From contig OY755240.1 in the NCBI GenBank assembly GCA_963576725.1, positions 97,560,316-97,624,315 on the forward strand: a DNA stretch of 64,000 nt, read 5' to 3'. Made by a program: the position numbers and the translations under genes. Below the pieces are notes generated by a model that was given only the letters and a program-made list of their open reading frames with translations, was not told the DNA's origin and did no database searches. Position 1 is the first letter of the stretch, and every line of letters begins with the position of its first letter. This document shows positions 52,650-62,394 of the stretch, one piece after another. This DNA comes from Azorinus chamasolen. Taxonomy: Eukaryota > Mollusca > Bivalvia > Cardiida > Solecurtidae.

Positions 52650-52856
52650 AATCGTTCTCATGATGAAAATCAAACGTTTGCCCATTTTGCTAGTTCTTCT
52701 TTTTCTGGTTTCCGATTCGTTCAAGTTTTTAAGAAACTACTGACTAAATATCAAACTGCTTAGATCTTGATGAGACGCCGAGTTACTCGGCATCTCGGTC
52801 TGATTCAAGCTGAATCCACATGGCAGTCAGACCAGGTTTAGCACGGCAAGGGTTAA
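52650..52856 (-). mobile_element. MITE family H
   Basis: TTTCCGATTCGTTCAAG, then AGAAACTACTGACTAAATAT. Hairpin GATCTTGATGAGACGCCGAG to ACTCGGCATCTCGGTCTG. Ends GCACGGCAAGGGTTAA at 52853-52856. Confidence 0.82.
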
Positions 52857-52991
52857 TTAATAAAGTTTGATTTCAATGTGTCTTAAATAATCACTGCAAG
52901 TATTGGTACTAATTAAAACTGAACTAATTGTCACGTGCACATTATACACATATTTACTTGGAACCTGGACTCAAGTGTGTGGTGTGGCCGA

Positions 52992-53166
52992 ACAGTCGTT
53001 TGATCATCGTCTGTTCTGTTTGCTTATGAAATTATAAACAATCTGACTCTGCAGTTTCTACCACTAACAAAACATCCTGCGTACATATGCCATTATAAAA
53101 ACTCAGCTAATAAATATTCATGATGGCATTACTTCTTGTATGAATATTGAACAGGGAAAGGTTTAA
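52992..53166 (-). mobile_element. family B, left half lost
   Basis: From GAACAGTCGTTTGATCATCG through GTCTGTTCTGTTTGC and the reversed body to GGGAAAGGTTTAA. Confidence 0.78.
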
Positions 53167-53302
53167 AGTCTCTTTTCTGTAAAAAGTTGTCAAAGATCGT
53201 ATATCAGCACAAGATAAAGGTGGATATAGATACTCTGTCCTGGAAATTAATCTTTTCTAAATGAATATTGAGCGATTTTTAAAAAAAGAAAATTATAACA
53301 TA

Positions 53303-53411
53303 ACAAGCAGTGCAGACCCTTATGATACGGCTTCTCAGGGAGCCCTCTTATCTCGGTCTACACTGTTTGTAAAGGACATCAATGACTCTTTCCCGCATTG
53401 GTAGGGTTTAT
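53303..53411 (-). mobile_element. family I
   Basis: ACAAGCAGTGCAGACCCTTA to TCTCGGTCTACACTGTTTGT with apex GCTTCTCAGGGAGC. Right end GACTCTTTCCCGCATTGG is the complement of the 4762 left end. Confidence 0.75.
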
Positions 53412-53659
53412 AGATATGTTACGAGCTTATACATACTTGCAAAACAAGTTGAACACTTTATTGAACTTAAACTTAAGCTCTGGGACCAGATGAACGGCAT
53501 TATTTACTAGTACTTCAAAGGAGAGGAGTCTAATTGACTAGAATTTAATACAAGTCGGTGAGCTTTTGAAACACGTACATTGTAAATATGTTCTATTGAC
53601 GTACAAAATGACTATTTGAGTTCTAACCTATATATACGTACATTATAATTATGCTTTAT
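53412..53659. other. unassigned
   Basis: No recognised repeat. Confidence 0.3.
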
Positions 53660-53900
53660 TCATTCACACGATGAATATCTATGTACGAAATAATGCCTTC
53701 ATGAATATTTATTAGCTGAATTTGTATGATGGTATACGATCTTAAGATGTTTGGCCATGAAGACTGTAGAGTCATGTCTATATTATTTCATATGCAAATA
53801 GAGCAGACCCTGATCAGACGGCTCATAGAAGGAGTGGTCTGATCTGGATCTACCCTGTTTTCCCTGGCGTGATATGGCGTCTCTATCAAGTAAAGAATTC
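53660..53900 (+). mobile_element. MITE family B, ends decayed
   Basis: TTCACACGATGAATATCTAT, the body, and hairpin GAGCAGACCCTGATCAGACG to TGGTCTGATCTGGATCTACC. The right end TATCAAGTAAAGAATTC is mutated. Confidence 0.8.
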
Positions 53901-53920
53901 AATAATGAATATGGCGTATA

Positions 53921-54170
53921 TTAACCCTTCTCTTGCTATTCCCGTCAATATACCTACCTGTAAATAGCGAAGACCCAGATGAGACAACTCCTGCAGGAGC
54001 TGTCTCATCAGGGTCTGCACTATTTACAAGTTGATTGTGCAACCAGCGCACTCCACAGCAGTGATTGCACAGCGAAATACTTGTACACAGTGAAGATATA
54101 TGTAATTATACAACAGGGCATGGGTAAAGAAGGAGAAATGTATTTTAAAATTCAGCAAGCGAAGGGTTAA
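53921..54170 (+). mobile_element. MITE family D, copy 4
   Basis: 250 bp, TTAA at both ends, left end TTAACCCTTCTCTTGCTATT with one change. Apex GCTCCTGCAGGAGC is perfect. A 63-codon frame inside also appears in the other D copies only because the sequence is repeated. Confidence 0.96.
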
Positions 54171-54891
54171 GAAGCAGTCGATACGGTAACCCAGCATCAG
54201 AAAACTGTTAATATTTGATATGCTTTAACACCCAACAACAATACCTAACAATAGTTCAGACCACTCGCCGCTCGTCGTGAAATATGTATATACCCTCAAC
54301 AAGCAAACACATAAAGATCCTAATCTGGTTTATGCAACAATACCAACTATCGAGTTTTTATTACCGTTTATTGCATTTTAATACGTTTGCCTGTTGCATG
54401 GCAAATAAATCGGCATCTATAGTGCCGATCGGGCAATATCGGTCCTTTTCGGTGTTTCCGACGGGTGGGCACGTGACAGCTGAGGCGCGTGATAAGTAAC
54501 GTTTACGATAGGCGGCATGTGTGATGTACCTGGCTTTAATAATGTAATAAAACGGTTCCTTACTGCAGGGTATTGTGACATGTACTTGTCATGGTGATGT
54601 GTTTAGCGGGTAATTTATGGCCATATGTTAACAAGTATTCAAAATATGAAATGAAATTACTTTAATAAGGGTATACGCTCGTATAATAAACTCCAACAGG
54701 TATTTATTTTCTGCATGTACTTATCAAAGGAACGGATCTGTAAGAATTAACATGTTTCAGCGATTGATATCGAGCCGATCTTTGTTTCCGGTGTGAAAAA
54801 GGGAGCAACATATGAAATATAAACTTCTGTTAGTGAAAACTAGATCGGTAATTGAGTATCAATCTGTTCACAGAGAGAAGTTGTCAGTCCC
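54171..54891. other. unassigned, about 0.7 kb
   Basis: A 71-codon frame at 54284-54499 lies outside recognised repeats. No domain or splice pattern supports it. Confidence 0.35.
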
Positions 54892-55075
54892 TTGACCCTT
54901 TCCCTGTTCTATGTTTTTTCAAAGTTCAATACCTACTGAATATGCATGGACAAAATAGTTATAATGAAATATGGAAGTTTGAACATTGTAGTCATTTCAG
55001 AAACTAAAGAAACGGATCTATCAAATCCATTAACAAACGGAGAAGATAGGAGCCGTCTGATCTGGAAAGGGTTAT
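54892..55075 (+). mobile_element. MITE family G, hairpin mostly deleted
   Basis: TTGACCCTTTCCCTGTTCTA at the left. ACAAACGGAGAAGATAGGAG shows the left arm cut short. GAGCCGTCTGATCTGGAAAG, then GGTTA, ends it. Confidence 0.82.
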
Positions 55076-55117
55076 TTCGTTGACCATCGAAGTCTCTAAC
55101 TGCGGTTTCTCCGAACT

Positions 55118-55560
55118 TATTTATTTACCTAATGATTATTCATGCAAGACTCCTGAAATCGTGAATGTAAATTAACTCTTTCGCTGCCAAATTGTGTCGT
55201 CTGCAAACTTTGTCGTCTGCTACAATTTGTCATTTTTATTTTTCTTCATTTTTGTTTCACAAAAACGGTAACAAACAGTTTGGATCCTGATGAGACGCCG
55301 AGTTACTCTGCGTCTCATCTGGATCCAAACTATTTGTATAGGTAATCACAGATCCGACACTGGCAGTGTAAGCGTTAACCTAAGTATTGTATAATAACAT
55401 AAAATGAGTTGTAACCAATGCTTACAGTAGAGAATCAGATACGTAATATATAACCAAATAGAGTAGATCCAGATTAGAAGCTCCTTAATGAGCTATACAT
55501 GTATCTGGATCCAATCAGTTTGAAAAGTCGTAAATAGAAAGGCTTTTTCTATATTTAAAT
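55118..55560 (+). mobile_element. family B, split by an A insertion
   Basis: TTATTTACCTAATGATTATT and CATGCAAGACTCCTGAAATC before the A copy, then AACCAATGCTTACAGTAGAG and a decayed hairpin (AATAGAGTAGATCCAGATTA to CATGTATCTGGATCC). Confidence 0.7.
55172..55378 (-). mobile_element. MITE family A, intact, inside a B element
   Basis: TTAACTCTTTCGCTGCCAAA to ACTGGCAGTGTAAGCGTTAA, 207 bp. T.T form of the palindrome. The GCAGACGAC motif is present once, against two or three times in the other A copies. Confidence 0.93.
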
Positions 55561-55595
55561 GGTAATTGAATGAACCTATCATATAGCATGTATAA

Positions 55596-55830
55596 GTCCC
55601 TTCCTTCATACCGTTACGTTTTCACATCTTTAGCAAACAAAATAGACTCAGATCAGACGGTTATTATAATCTTGAGCCGTCTGATCAGTGTCTGTCCTGT
55701 TTGCTTATGCCATAATATAGATGTGAGCATACAGTTTCTGTCATGATAAAGAAAAACATTTGCTCATTGGCCATTATAAAGCACCCAAGAAGTCATGGAT
55801 TCTTTTTATAAATATTGACGAGACTCACGT
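55596..55830 (-). mobile_element. family B, ends decayed
   Basis: CCCTTCCTTCATACCGTTAC, hairpin AAATAGACTCAGATCAGACG to GAGCCGTCTGATCAGTGTCT, then the reversed body. The distal end is lost. Confidence 0.75.
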
Positions 55831-55847
55831 GTTGTCGCCTAACTCAA

Positions 55848-56070
55848 AACCTGACGAATATTCATGTTACAAAATAACTGTATGAATGGCAATTAGCTGA
55901 ACTTTTATAATGATGCCATGAACACGCGAGCTTTTGATGACCGAAACTGTAGACTCAGATCTGTATTAGTTCATAAGACAAAAGAGCAGACCCTGAACAG
56001 ACGACTTCCTACAAGATGTGAGATGGGTCTACTGTGATGTGGGTCTAGACTGACTAGACAAAAAAAGTAA
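55848..56070 (+). mobile_element. family B, right arm decayed
   Basis: ACCTGACGAATATTCATGTT, body landmarks and ATGACCGAAACTGTAGACTC. The arm AGCAGACCCTGAACAGACG has a mutated partner, GAGATGGGTCTACTG. Confidence 0.7.
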
Positions 56071-56231
56071 AATATGCTTTGAAATAATTCGATATTTTGT
56101 AGTTTTTAAGTAAATATACTAATAACTGATATGCTGAAAGATCTGTTCAGATCATTTTAATAGTGTAATAAACACCATTAGACCCGTACGAGAATTTTGC
56201 TGTATGGAAACCATGTATTGACTGAAAATGC

Positions 56232-56459
56232 TTAACCCATTCCCTCATATTGACGACTTTTGGCGACTCGGTATAAGTCACTTTGTGAAACCATTGTGAT
56301 AAATAGAGCATTTGCTCCTATAGGAGCAAATGCTCTATTTATCACAATGGTTTCAAACTACAAAATTCTAAGAGTTTCCTTTTCTCTAGTTAATGCTCCT
56401 TTTCGGTAGATTTATTCAAAGAGGTTGTATCTAAAATAGCATATGAGGTAATGGGTTAA
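56232..56459 (+). mobile_element. MITE family C, intact reference copy
   Basis: 228 bp, TTAA at 56232-56235 and 56456-56459. The palindrome at 56287-56354 is perfect over 68 bp with apex GCTCCTATAGGAGC. The ends CCCATTCCCTCATAT and ATATGAGGTAATGGG differ at one position. Confidence 0.97.
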
Positions 56460-56489
56460 CGCTGTCCCTAATATCTAAGCATTTTAACA

Positions 56490-56640
56490 TATTTACAAGC
56501 AAGGTAAGTCCAATGTCTGTTCTGTTAGCTGAAGGAATAATAAAGATCTGATGATGTAGTTTCTATCACGGTATTAAATTCTCTTCATGATGCCATTAAA
56601 CCATCAGCTAATTTATATTCCTGACGATAAGTACATGTAT
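56490..56640 (-). mobile_element. family B, truncated at the SINE
   Basis: AAGGTAAGTCCAATGTCTGT, GAAGGAATAATAAAGATCTG and ATGATGCCATTAAACCATCA in the reversed B order. It stops near CCTGACGATAA just before the SINE tail. Confidence 0.65.
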
Positions 56641-56650
56641 ATAAAAAAAA

Positions 56651-56948
56651 GTAAAGTACCTAGTTATAGTCTACTTTCAGTCCGAAGGACCGCTCAGCCG
56701 ACTGTACATTTACTCCCCTGGTCATTGAGTCATTGGCCTACAATATTGAGCACTGCTAACATATGGCGCAATCATGCACCCGCAGTACCGGCGAGTGACC
56801 CTCACAGTTACCCATTTTAACCCCTGGGTGGAGAGGATGTGCGGGTGGGAGACACGGAAAAGCGTCTCTGAAATTTCCGGGTGGGACCGGGATTTGAACC
56901 CCGGACCTCCGGACTGATAGTCAAGCGCGTTACCACTAGACCACCGCC
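56651..56948 (-). mobile_element. tRNA-derived SINE, copy 2
   Basis: Minus-strand head at about 56879-56948: A-box TGGTCTAGTGGTAACG, B-box GGTTCAAATCC, with a T-stem that pairs (CCGGG/CCCGG). The body matches copy 1, with about 12 extra bases near 56740. The tail is ACTTTAC followed by a T run (A run on the plus strand at 56643-56650). No clear target duplication. Confidence 0.9.
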
Positions 56949-56967
56949 ACCTACAAATATGCGGGTA

Positions 56968-57201
56968 ACCAACCCTTTAGCTCATGAATATTCATGAAAG
57001 AAATCTCATCAGGCATATCAGTTAAATTTTTTGTTTACAATTACACGTGGACAATGACGTGTTTCACCGTGCCGCCGGAAACTATCAACTCAGAGCTATA
57101 GTAGTTCATTAGCAAACAGAGCAGGTCCGGATAGTCGACCTCTAAAGGAGCTGCCTGGCCTTGGTCTGCTCGTGGTACAAAGACATTTGGGTAAAAGAGT
57201 T
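56968..57201 (+). mobile_element. family B
   Basis: CCAACCCTTTAGCTCATGAA begins it. Hairpin AACAGAGCAGGTCCGGATAG to CTGGCCTTGGTCTGCTCG is decayed with apex CTAAAGGAGC. Right end GGTAAAAGAGTTAT. Confidence 0.75.
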
Positions 57202-57427
57202 ATTATATTGCTCACTGCTAGTACAAAGGTGTGTACTATAAATAGAATAAAAATGGAAGTATCAACGAAGTATCAACGTAAATATAAACTTCAAAGAAAA
57301 ATATCCATAGGGGTATAATAATTACATATGTTACATATATAATGTTATACATGTAACAGAGACGGCTTTATTTCTGACATGTTTCATTGGAAATAGCGGT
57401 ATTTTATAACTTATATAATTGTAGAAG
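57202..57427. other. unassigned AT-rich
   Basis: AAGTATCAACG is duplicated near 57257. Nothing else seen. Confidence 0.35.
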
Positions 57428-58996
57428 ATGTTGAGGTCGTAGAGATGTGGAGGTTGTAAAGATGTGGAGGTTGTAGAGATGTGGAGGTTGTAGAGATGTG
57501 GAGGTTGTAGAGATGTGGAGAGATGTGGATGTTGTAGAGATGTGGAGGTTGTAGAGATGTGGAGGTTGTAGAGATGTGGAGAGATGTGGAGAGATGTGGA
57601 GGTTGTAGAGATGTGGAGAGATGTGGAGGTTTAGAGATGTAGAGGTTGTAGAGATGTGGAGGTTGTAGAGATGTGGAGGTTGTAGAGATGTGGAGGTTGT
57701 AGAGATGTGGAGGTTTAGAGATGTAGAGGTTGTAGAGATGTGGAGTTGTAGAAATGTGGAGGTTGTAGAGATGTGTTGTAGAGATGTTGAGGTTGTAGAG
57801 ATGTGGAAGTTGTAGAGATGTGGAGGTAGATATGTGGAGGTTGTAGAGATGCGGAGGCTGTAGAGATGTGGAGGTTGTAGAGATGTGGAGGTTGTAGAGA
57901 TGCAGATGTAGAGATGTGGAGGTTGTAGAGATGCGGAGGTAGAGATGTGGAGGTTGTAGAGATAGATGTGGAGAGATGTGGAGATGTGGAGGTAGAGATG
58001 TGGATGTTGTGGAGGTTGTAGAGATGTGGAGGTTGTAGAGATGTGGAGGTTGTAGAGATGTGGAGGTTTAGAGATATGGAGGTTGTAGAGATGTTGGGGG
58101 TGTAGAGATGTGGAGGCTGTAGAGATGTGGAGGTTGTAGAGATGTTGAGGTTGTAGAGATGTGGAGGTTGTAGAGATGTGGAGGTTGTAGAGATGTGTGG
58201 AGATGTGGAAATGTGGAGGTAGAGATGTGGAGGTTGTGGAGGTTGTAGAGATGTGGAGGTTGTAGAGATGTGGAGGTTGTAGAGATGTTGAGGTTGTAGA
58301 GATGTTGGGGTTGTAGAGATGTGGAGGTTGTAGAGATATGGAGAGATGTGGAGATGTGGAGGTAGAGATGTGGAGGTTGTAGAGATGTGGAGGTTGTAGA
58401 GATGCGGAGGTAGAGATGTGGAGGTCGTAGAGATGTGGAGGTTGTAGAGATGTGGAGGTTGTAGAGATGTTGGGGTTGTAGAGATGTGGAGATTGTAGAG
58501 ATGTGGAGAGATGTGGAGATGTGGAGGTAGAGATGTGGAGGTTGTGGAGGTTGTAGAGATGTGGAGGTTGTAGAGACGTGGAGGTTGTAGAGATGTTGAG
58601 GTTGTAGAGATGTTGGGGTTGTAGAGATGTGGAGGTTGTAGAGATGTGGAGAGATGTGGAGATGTGGAGGTTGTAGAGATGTTGGGGTTGTAGAGATGCG
58701 GAGGTAGAGATGTGGAGGTTGTAGAGATGCGGAGGTAGAGATGTGGAGGTTGTAGAGATGTGGAGGTTGTAGAGATGTGGAGGTTGTAGAGATGTGGAGG
58801 TTGTAGAGATGTGGAGGTTGTAGGGATGTGGAGGTTGTAGATATGATGAGGTTGTAGATATGATGAGGTTGTAGAGATGTAGAGGTTGTAGATATGATGA
58901 GGTTGTAGATATGATGAGGTTGTAGAGATGTGGAGGTTGTAGAGATGTGGATGTTGTAGCGATGTGGAGGTTGTAGAGATGTGGAGGTAGAGATGT
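57428..58996 (+). repeat. 17-bp minisatellite, about 90 copies
   Basis: Unit: GGTTGTAGAGATGTGGA, with GGTAGAGATGTGGA and AGAGATGTGGA variants and an apparent higher-order block recurring near 58170, 58350, 58500 and 58620. The plus strand has almost no C. The minus strand is open for 430 codons (17-residue period of L-Y-N-L-H-I-S-T-T type) because no frame of the unit holds a stop. I judge it non-coding. Confidence 0.96.
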
Positions 58997-59339
58997 TCTT
59001 GCGTCAACTAAACTTCATCTGCACACATGTTTGTCTGCTTTAAGTGTCAGGGTCGACTTTCTTTCAATTTCTTCGAAAGACATAAGATGATTGTCGAATA
59101 TTTTGGATTCTGAGACGACGAGTTACTATCTACATGTACTTGTTTGAATTTTCAGAATATGGAGATAATACATCGAGGACTTGGTGCAAAGCTAGTTTAA
59201 CGACATTTTTAACTTTACAAACATTTACAAAATGATTGTATTTGAAAATTGTCTTATTTATTTTCCTTTTATTCTTATTTGAACAAAACCGGTATCGGAG
59301 CATCAACCAGATTGGATCCTGATGCAGACTATCTATGTT
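58997..59339. other. unassigned, with H fragments
   Basis: GGATTCTGAGACGACGAGTT at 59104 and CAGATTGGATCCTGATGCAG at 59309 are pieces of the H hairpin. The second lies just before the next array. Confidence 0.5.
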
Positions 59340-60262
59340 ATTGTATACATGGACAAATGGTTGGCTTAACCCTTTATATTTGTTTACATGGACAGATGGT
59401 TGGCTTTACCCTTTGTAATTATATACATGGACAAATTGTTGGCTTAACTCTATGCAATTGTATACATGGACAATTGGTTGGCTTAATCCTATGTAATTGT
59501 TTACATGGACAGATGGTTGGCCTAACCCTGTGTAATTGTTTACATGGACAGATGGTTGGCTTTACCCTTTGTAATTGTTTACATGGACAGATGGTTGGCT
59601 TTACCCTTTGTAATTGTTTACATGGACAGATGGTTGGCTTTTACCCTTTGTAATTGTTTACATGGACAGATGGTTGGCTTTACCCTTTGTAATTGTTTAC
59701 ATGGACAGATGGTTGGCTTTACCCTTTGTAATTGTTTACATGGACAAATGGTTGGCTTTACCCTTTGTAATTATATACATGGACAAATTGTTGGCTTAAC
59801 CCTATGTAATTGTATACATGGACAATTGGTTGGCTTAATCCTATGTAATGGTTTACATGGACAGATGGTTGGCCTAACCCTGTGTGTAATTGTTTACATG
59901 GACAGATGGTTGGCCTAACCCTGTGTGTAATTGTTTACATGGACAGATGGTTGGCTTTACCCTGTGTAATTGTTTACATGGACAGATGGTTGGCTTTACC
60001 CTTTGTAATTGTTTACATGGACAGATGGTTGGCTTTACCCTTTGTAATTGTTTACATGGACAAATGGTTGGCTTTTACCCTTTGTAATTGTTTACATGGA
60101 CAAATGGTTGGCTTAACCCTATGTAATTGTTTACATGGACAAATGGTTGGCTTTACCCTATGTAATTGTATACATGGACAAATGGTTGGCTTTACCCTTT
60201 GTAATTATATACATGGACAAATCGTTGGCTTAACCCTTTGTAATTGTATACCTGGACAAATG
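59340..60262. repeat. 39-bp minisatellite, about 23 copies
   Basis: Unit: TTTACATGGACAGATGGTTG plus GCTTTACCCTTTGTAATTG. A three-unit variant block (ACAAATTGTTGG, ACAATTGGTTGG, then the next unit) near 59430 recurs near 59780, a higher-order duplication of about 350 bp. 39 is divisible by three, so all frames stay long. Not called a gene. Confidence 0.96.
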
Positions 60263-60753
60263 TGTGAAGGCGACCTGTTTAATCCGGAAACGGAAGGAGG
60301 CCGTCGTTTTTGTCGTACCCTTTATTACTTTTCTGCAGCTACTCTGTTTGCAATTCAACCATTGACATTGAGTACACTAGCGATAGGTGGTGGATACATT
60401 TGTTTCAGTTAAATATGTTCTCGTTTTACATGCACTTTACCACTGTATTTGCCATCGCGGTTGTTATAGATAAATCGGAGAGGGGATACGTTTATTTACA
60501 CTGTTTGTCTTTTAGGGTGGGCATGGAATAAGTGTAAGGTTGGACGCCCCTAAACCGTTTTAAACCCCCAGTTACATTTGTCACGGGCAGTTCTTCCATC
60601 TTCCCCCCTATAGTTTGTTTGCTATGTCTTTGTGTGTCTATGTGTGTCTTCTATATACACGCACGTGTACATTTACTGTTTTTCGTCGTGGTGCTGTTCG
60701 AGCGGTTGTGTGTTTTGTATGCGGTGTTTCCTGCATGACTCATACATGTACGT
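60263..60753. other. unassigned
   Basis: Less repetitive. Frames here continue out of the array. No recognisable domain. Confidence 0.35.
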
Positions 60754-60985
60754 TTAACCCTTTCCATCCATACATACGCCTTTAACGCCTTTGCAAACAG
60801 AAAAGACGCGGACCAGACGGTTCCTTTAAGAGCCGTCTGATCAAGGTCTGTTCTGTTTGCATATGGACTTATATAAATCTGATTCTACAGTGATATCCAT
60901 ATTCTCGTTATCTCACTATAACTATAACAAGTTAATCAAGTTTAGTAGATACATTATTTCCTGCATGAACATTCACGGAGGTCAA
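60754..60985 (-). mobile_element. MITE family B
   Basis: TTAACCCTTTCCATCCATAC at the left. Hairpin AGAAAAGACGCGGACCAGAC to CCGTCTGATCAAGGTCTGTT. Distal end CACGGAGGTCAAG lacks TTAA. Confidence 0.85.
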
Positions 60986-61045
60986 GCAAGTTCTCACACT
61001 AACACGGTACATGTAGACATACATTAACAAAGTCCTGGGCGTGTA

Positions 61046-61152
61046 CAGTAGAACCTGTCTTAAGCGACCATCAGCAGGGGTATGTAAGGCAGGCGGTAGC
61101 TTAATGCAAGTCAACAGTAATGCTTAATTCTCCTATAGCATTAAGATTGGGG
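61046..61152 (+). mobile_element. family E, left half
   Basis: CAGTAGAACCTGTCTTAAGC, GGCAGGCGGTAGCTTAATGC, then an altered apex TCTCCTATAGCATTAAG. TA precedes it. Confidence 0.78.
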
Positions 61153-61560
61153 TTCCCACCCCGATACCTCTAAAACTGACCCCCTCCCCCTGTCTTGTGC
61201 TGGCTGCCTCCATCTCTGATAGTCTATATACTAGCTGACGACAAAAACAAACGAGCATATTTTACAACAGCAATTTCTTTTTCCCGCCCCTTCCCCACAA
61301 TCACCCGCGGCCCATTTGTTGTCGTGGCGCCTCGTGCACCTTGTCCTTCTTGTCAGAACATGCATTTTAGACACAGTGGTATCGCAACCACGCTCCAAAT
61401 TCATGTAAACATAATCCTAAGTGACAAGAAACAAGATGGTGAACGAGCCAGGTATACACTGCCACTAGTGGCGCCCTCTGTGACATGGTGCCACTCAGTG
61501 CAATGGTCCTTCTATGTTGTGTTGTTTTCAATTCAAAACATGCTCTAGCTAAGGTCTTGA
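61153..61560. other. unassigned, GC-richer patch
   Basis: A 117-codon frame at 61195-61548 lies in the most GC-rich part of this end of the window and outside recognised repeats. No signal peptide, domain or splice context convinces me. It is the least bad gene candidate in the window, and still weak. Confidence 0.3.
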
Positions 61561-62040
61561 TGGCCTTTTCAAATAATTTAAATCCAAATGAGATTTATTC
61601 GCCGCAATTTATCATCGAAATCTTGTTTAACATCTTGACTGAATGTTTTAATAAAATTGAAATTAAAACACTCTACAGTTCGACAGTATTTGCAGACGAG
61701 AGTTGCTTAACATGTTAAATAATGATAGCACTCGGTCAACTGCCATATATTTTCCCCTACTTAATGTGTCGTCTATTTCAAAAGAATTCAAATTATCTAA
61801 ATAACTTCATTGTTTAAGTAAATGACATCCTAGATATCAAAGAGTTTTATTCTTGTATCCAACTCAGAAACATACAGTAATAGCTCAAAAGGGCGACCAC
61901 TCGAAAGACGTCAACTTGTCGATCTATAACACTTTGCGCTCTAAGTGATTTTTCGTTTGAAAGAATTGTCATCTGCTTCAATTCTTAAATCAAAGTTCTC
62001 TTATTTCTTTGTATCAAATACATGTATGGTCAAAATGACA
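61561..62040. other. unassigned, possible H or A remnant
   Basis: AAATCCAAATGAGATTTATT at 61581 and TATTTGCAGACGAGAGTTGC at 61687 recall H hairpin and right-end motifs. Confidence 0.4.
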
Positions 62041-62282
62041 ACAGTTCGAATCCTGATGAGACGCCGCATGATGCGTCCCCTCATCCGGGTCCAATAGGAG
62101 ACGTCTGATCGGGATCTGCTCTCTTTGCTAATGGGATTTGATAGATCTGATAGATCTGTTTCTTCAGTTTCTAATATTGCTACAATATTCCACCTTCCAT
62201 ATTTCATTTTAACTACTTTGCCCATGAATATTCAGTAGGTATTGAAAGTTGAAATAAACATAGATCAGGGAAAAGGTTTTAA
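62041..62282 (-). mobile_element. chimeric element: H hairpin joined to family G
   Basis: CAGTTCGAATCCTGATGAGA, then TCCCCTCATCCGGGTCC, is an H-type hairpin. It joins at about 62093 to ATAGGAGACGTCTGATCGGG, the right arm and body of a G element, ending GGGAAAAGGTTTTAA. Confidence 0.78.
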
Positions 62283-62394
62283 TTCCCGGAGATCGTTTAG
62301 CTATGGGATCATGCTGCAACAGTACCATTCTTCACTTAGCAGCTATGTCAACTCGCTCATTTCTGACGTCACCAGAAGGCGACTCACAGCAATG

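Noticed and set aside
34644..54170. Conserved 62-75-codon frames beginning M-R-x-L-L-Q-E-L-S-H-Q at four sites
   Set aside because: Conservation comes from the four family D MITE copies. The frame crosses the palindrome and has no start context.
56879..56948. A functional tRNA gene
   Set aside because: Internal promoter boxes and the T-stem are present, but the acceptor stem does not pair and the sequence continues into a SINE body shared with a second copy.
57715..59007. 430-codon open frame on the minus strand
   Set aside because: It is entirely the 17-bp array read through. The stop-free unit keeps any frame open, and the residues simply repeat with a 17-residue period.
59249..60412. Frames of 60-176 codons with a repeated H-G-Q-M-V-G motif
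   Set aside because: They are frames of the 39-bp array. The period is divisible by three, so they stay open without selection.
61195..61548. 117-codon frame in a GC-richer patch
   Set aside because: No domain, no splice context and no neighbouring exon recognised. Not enough to call a gene.
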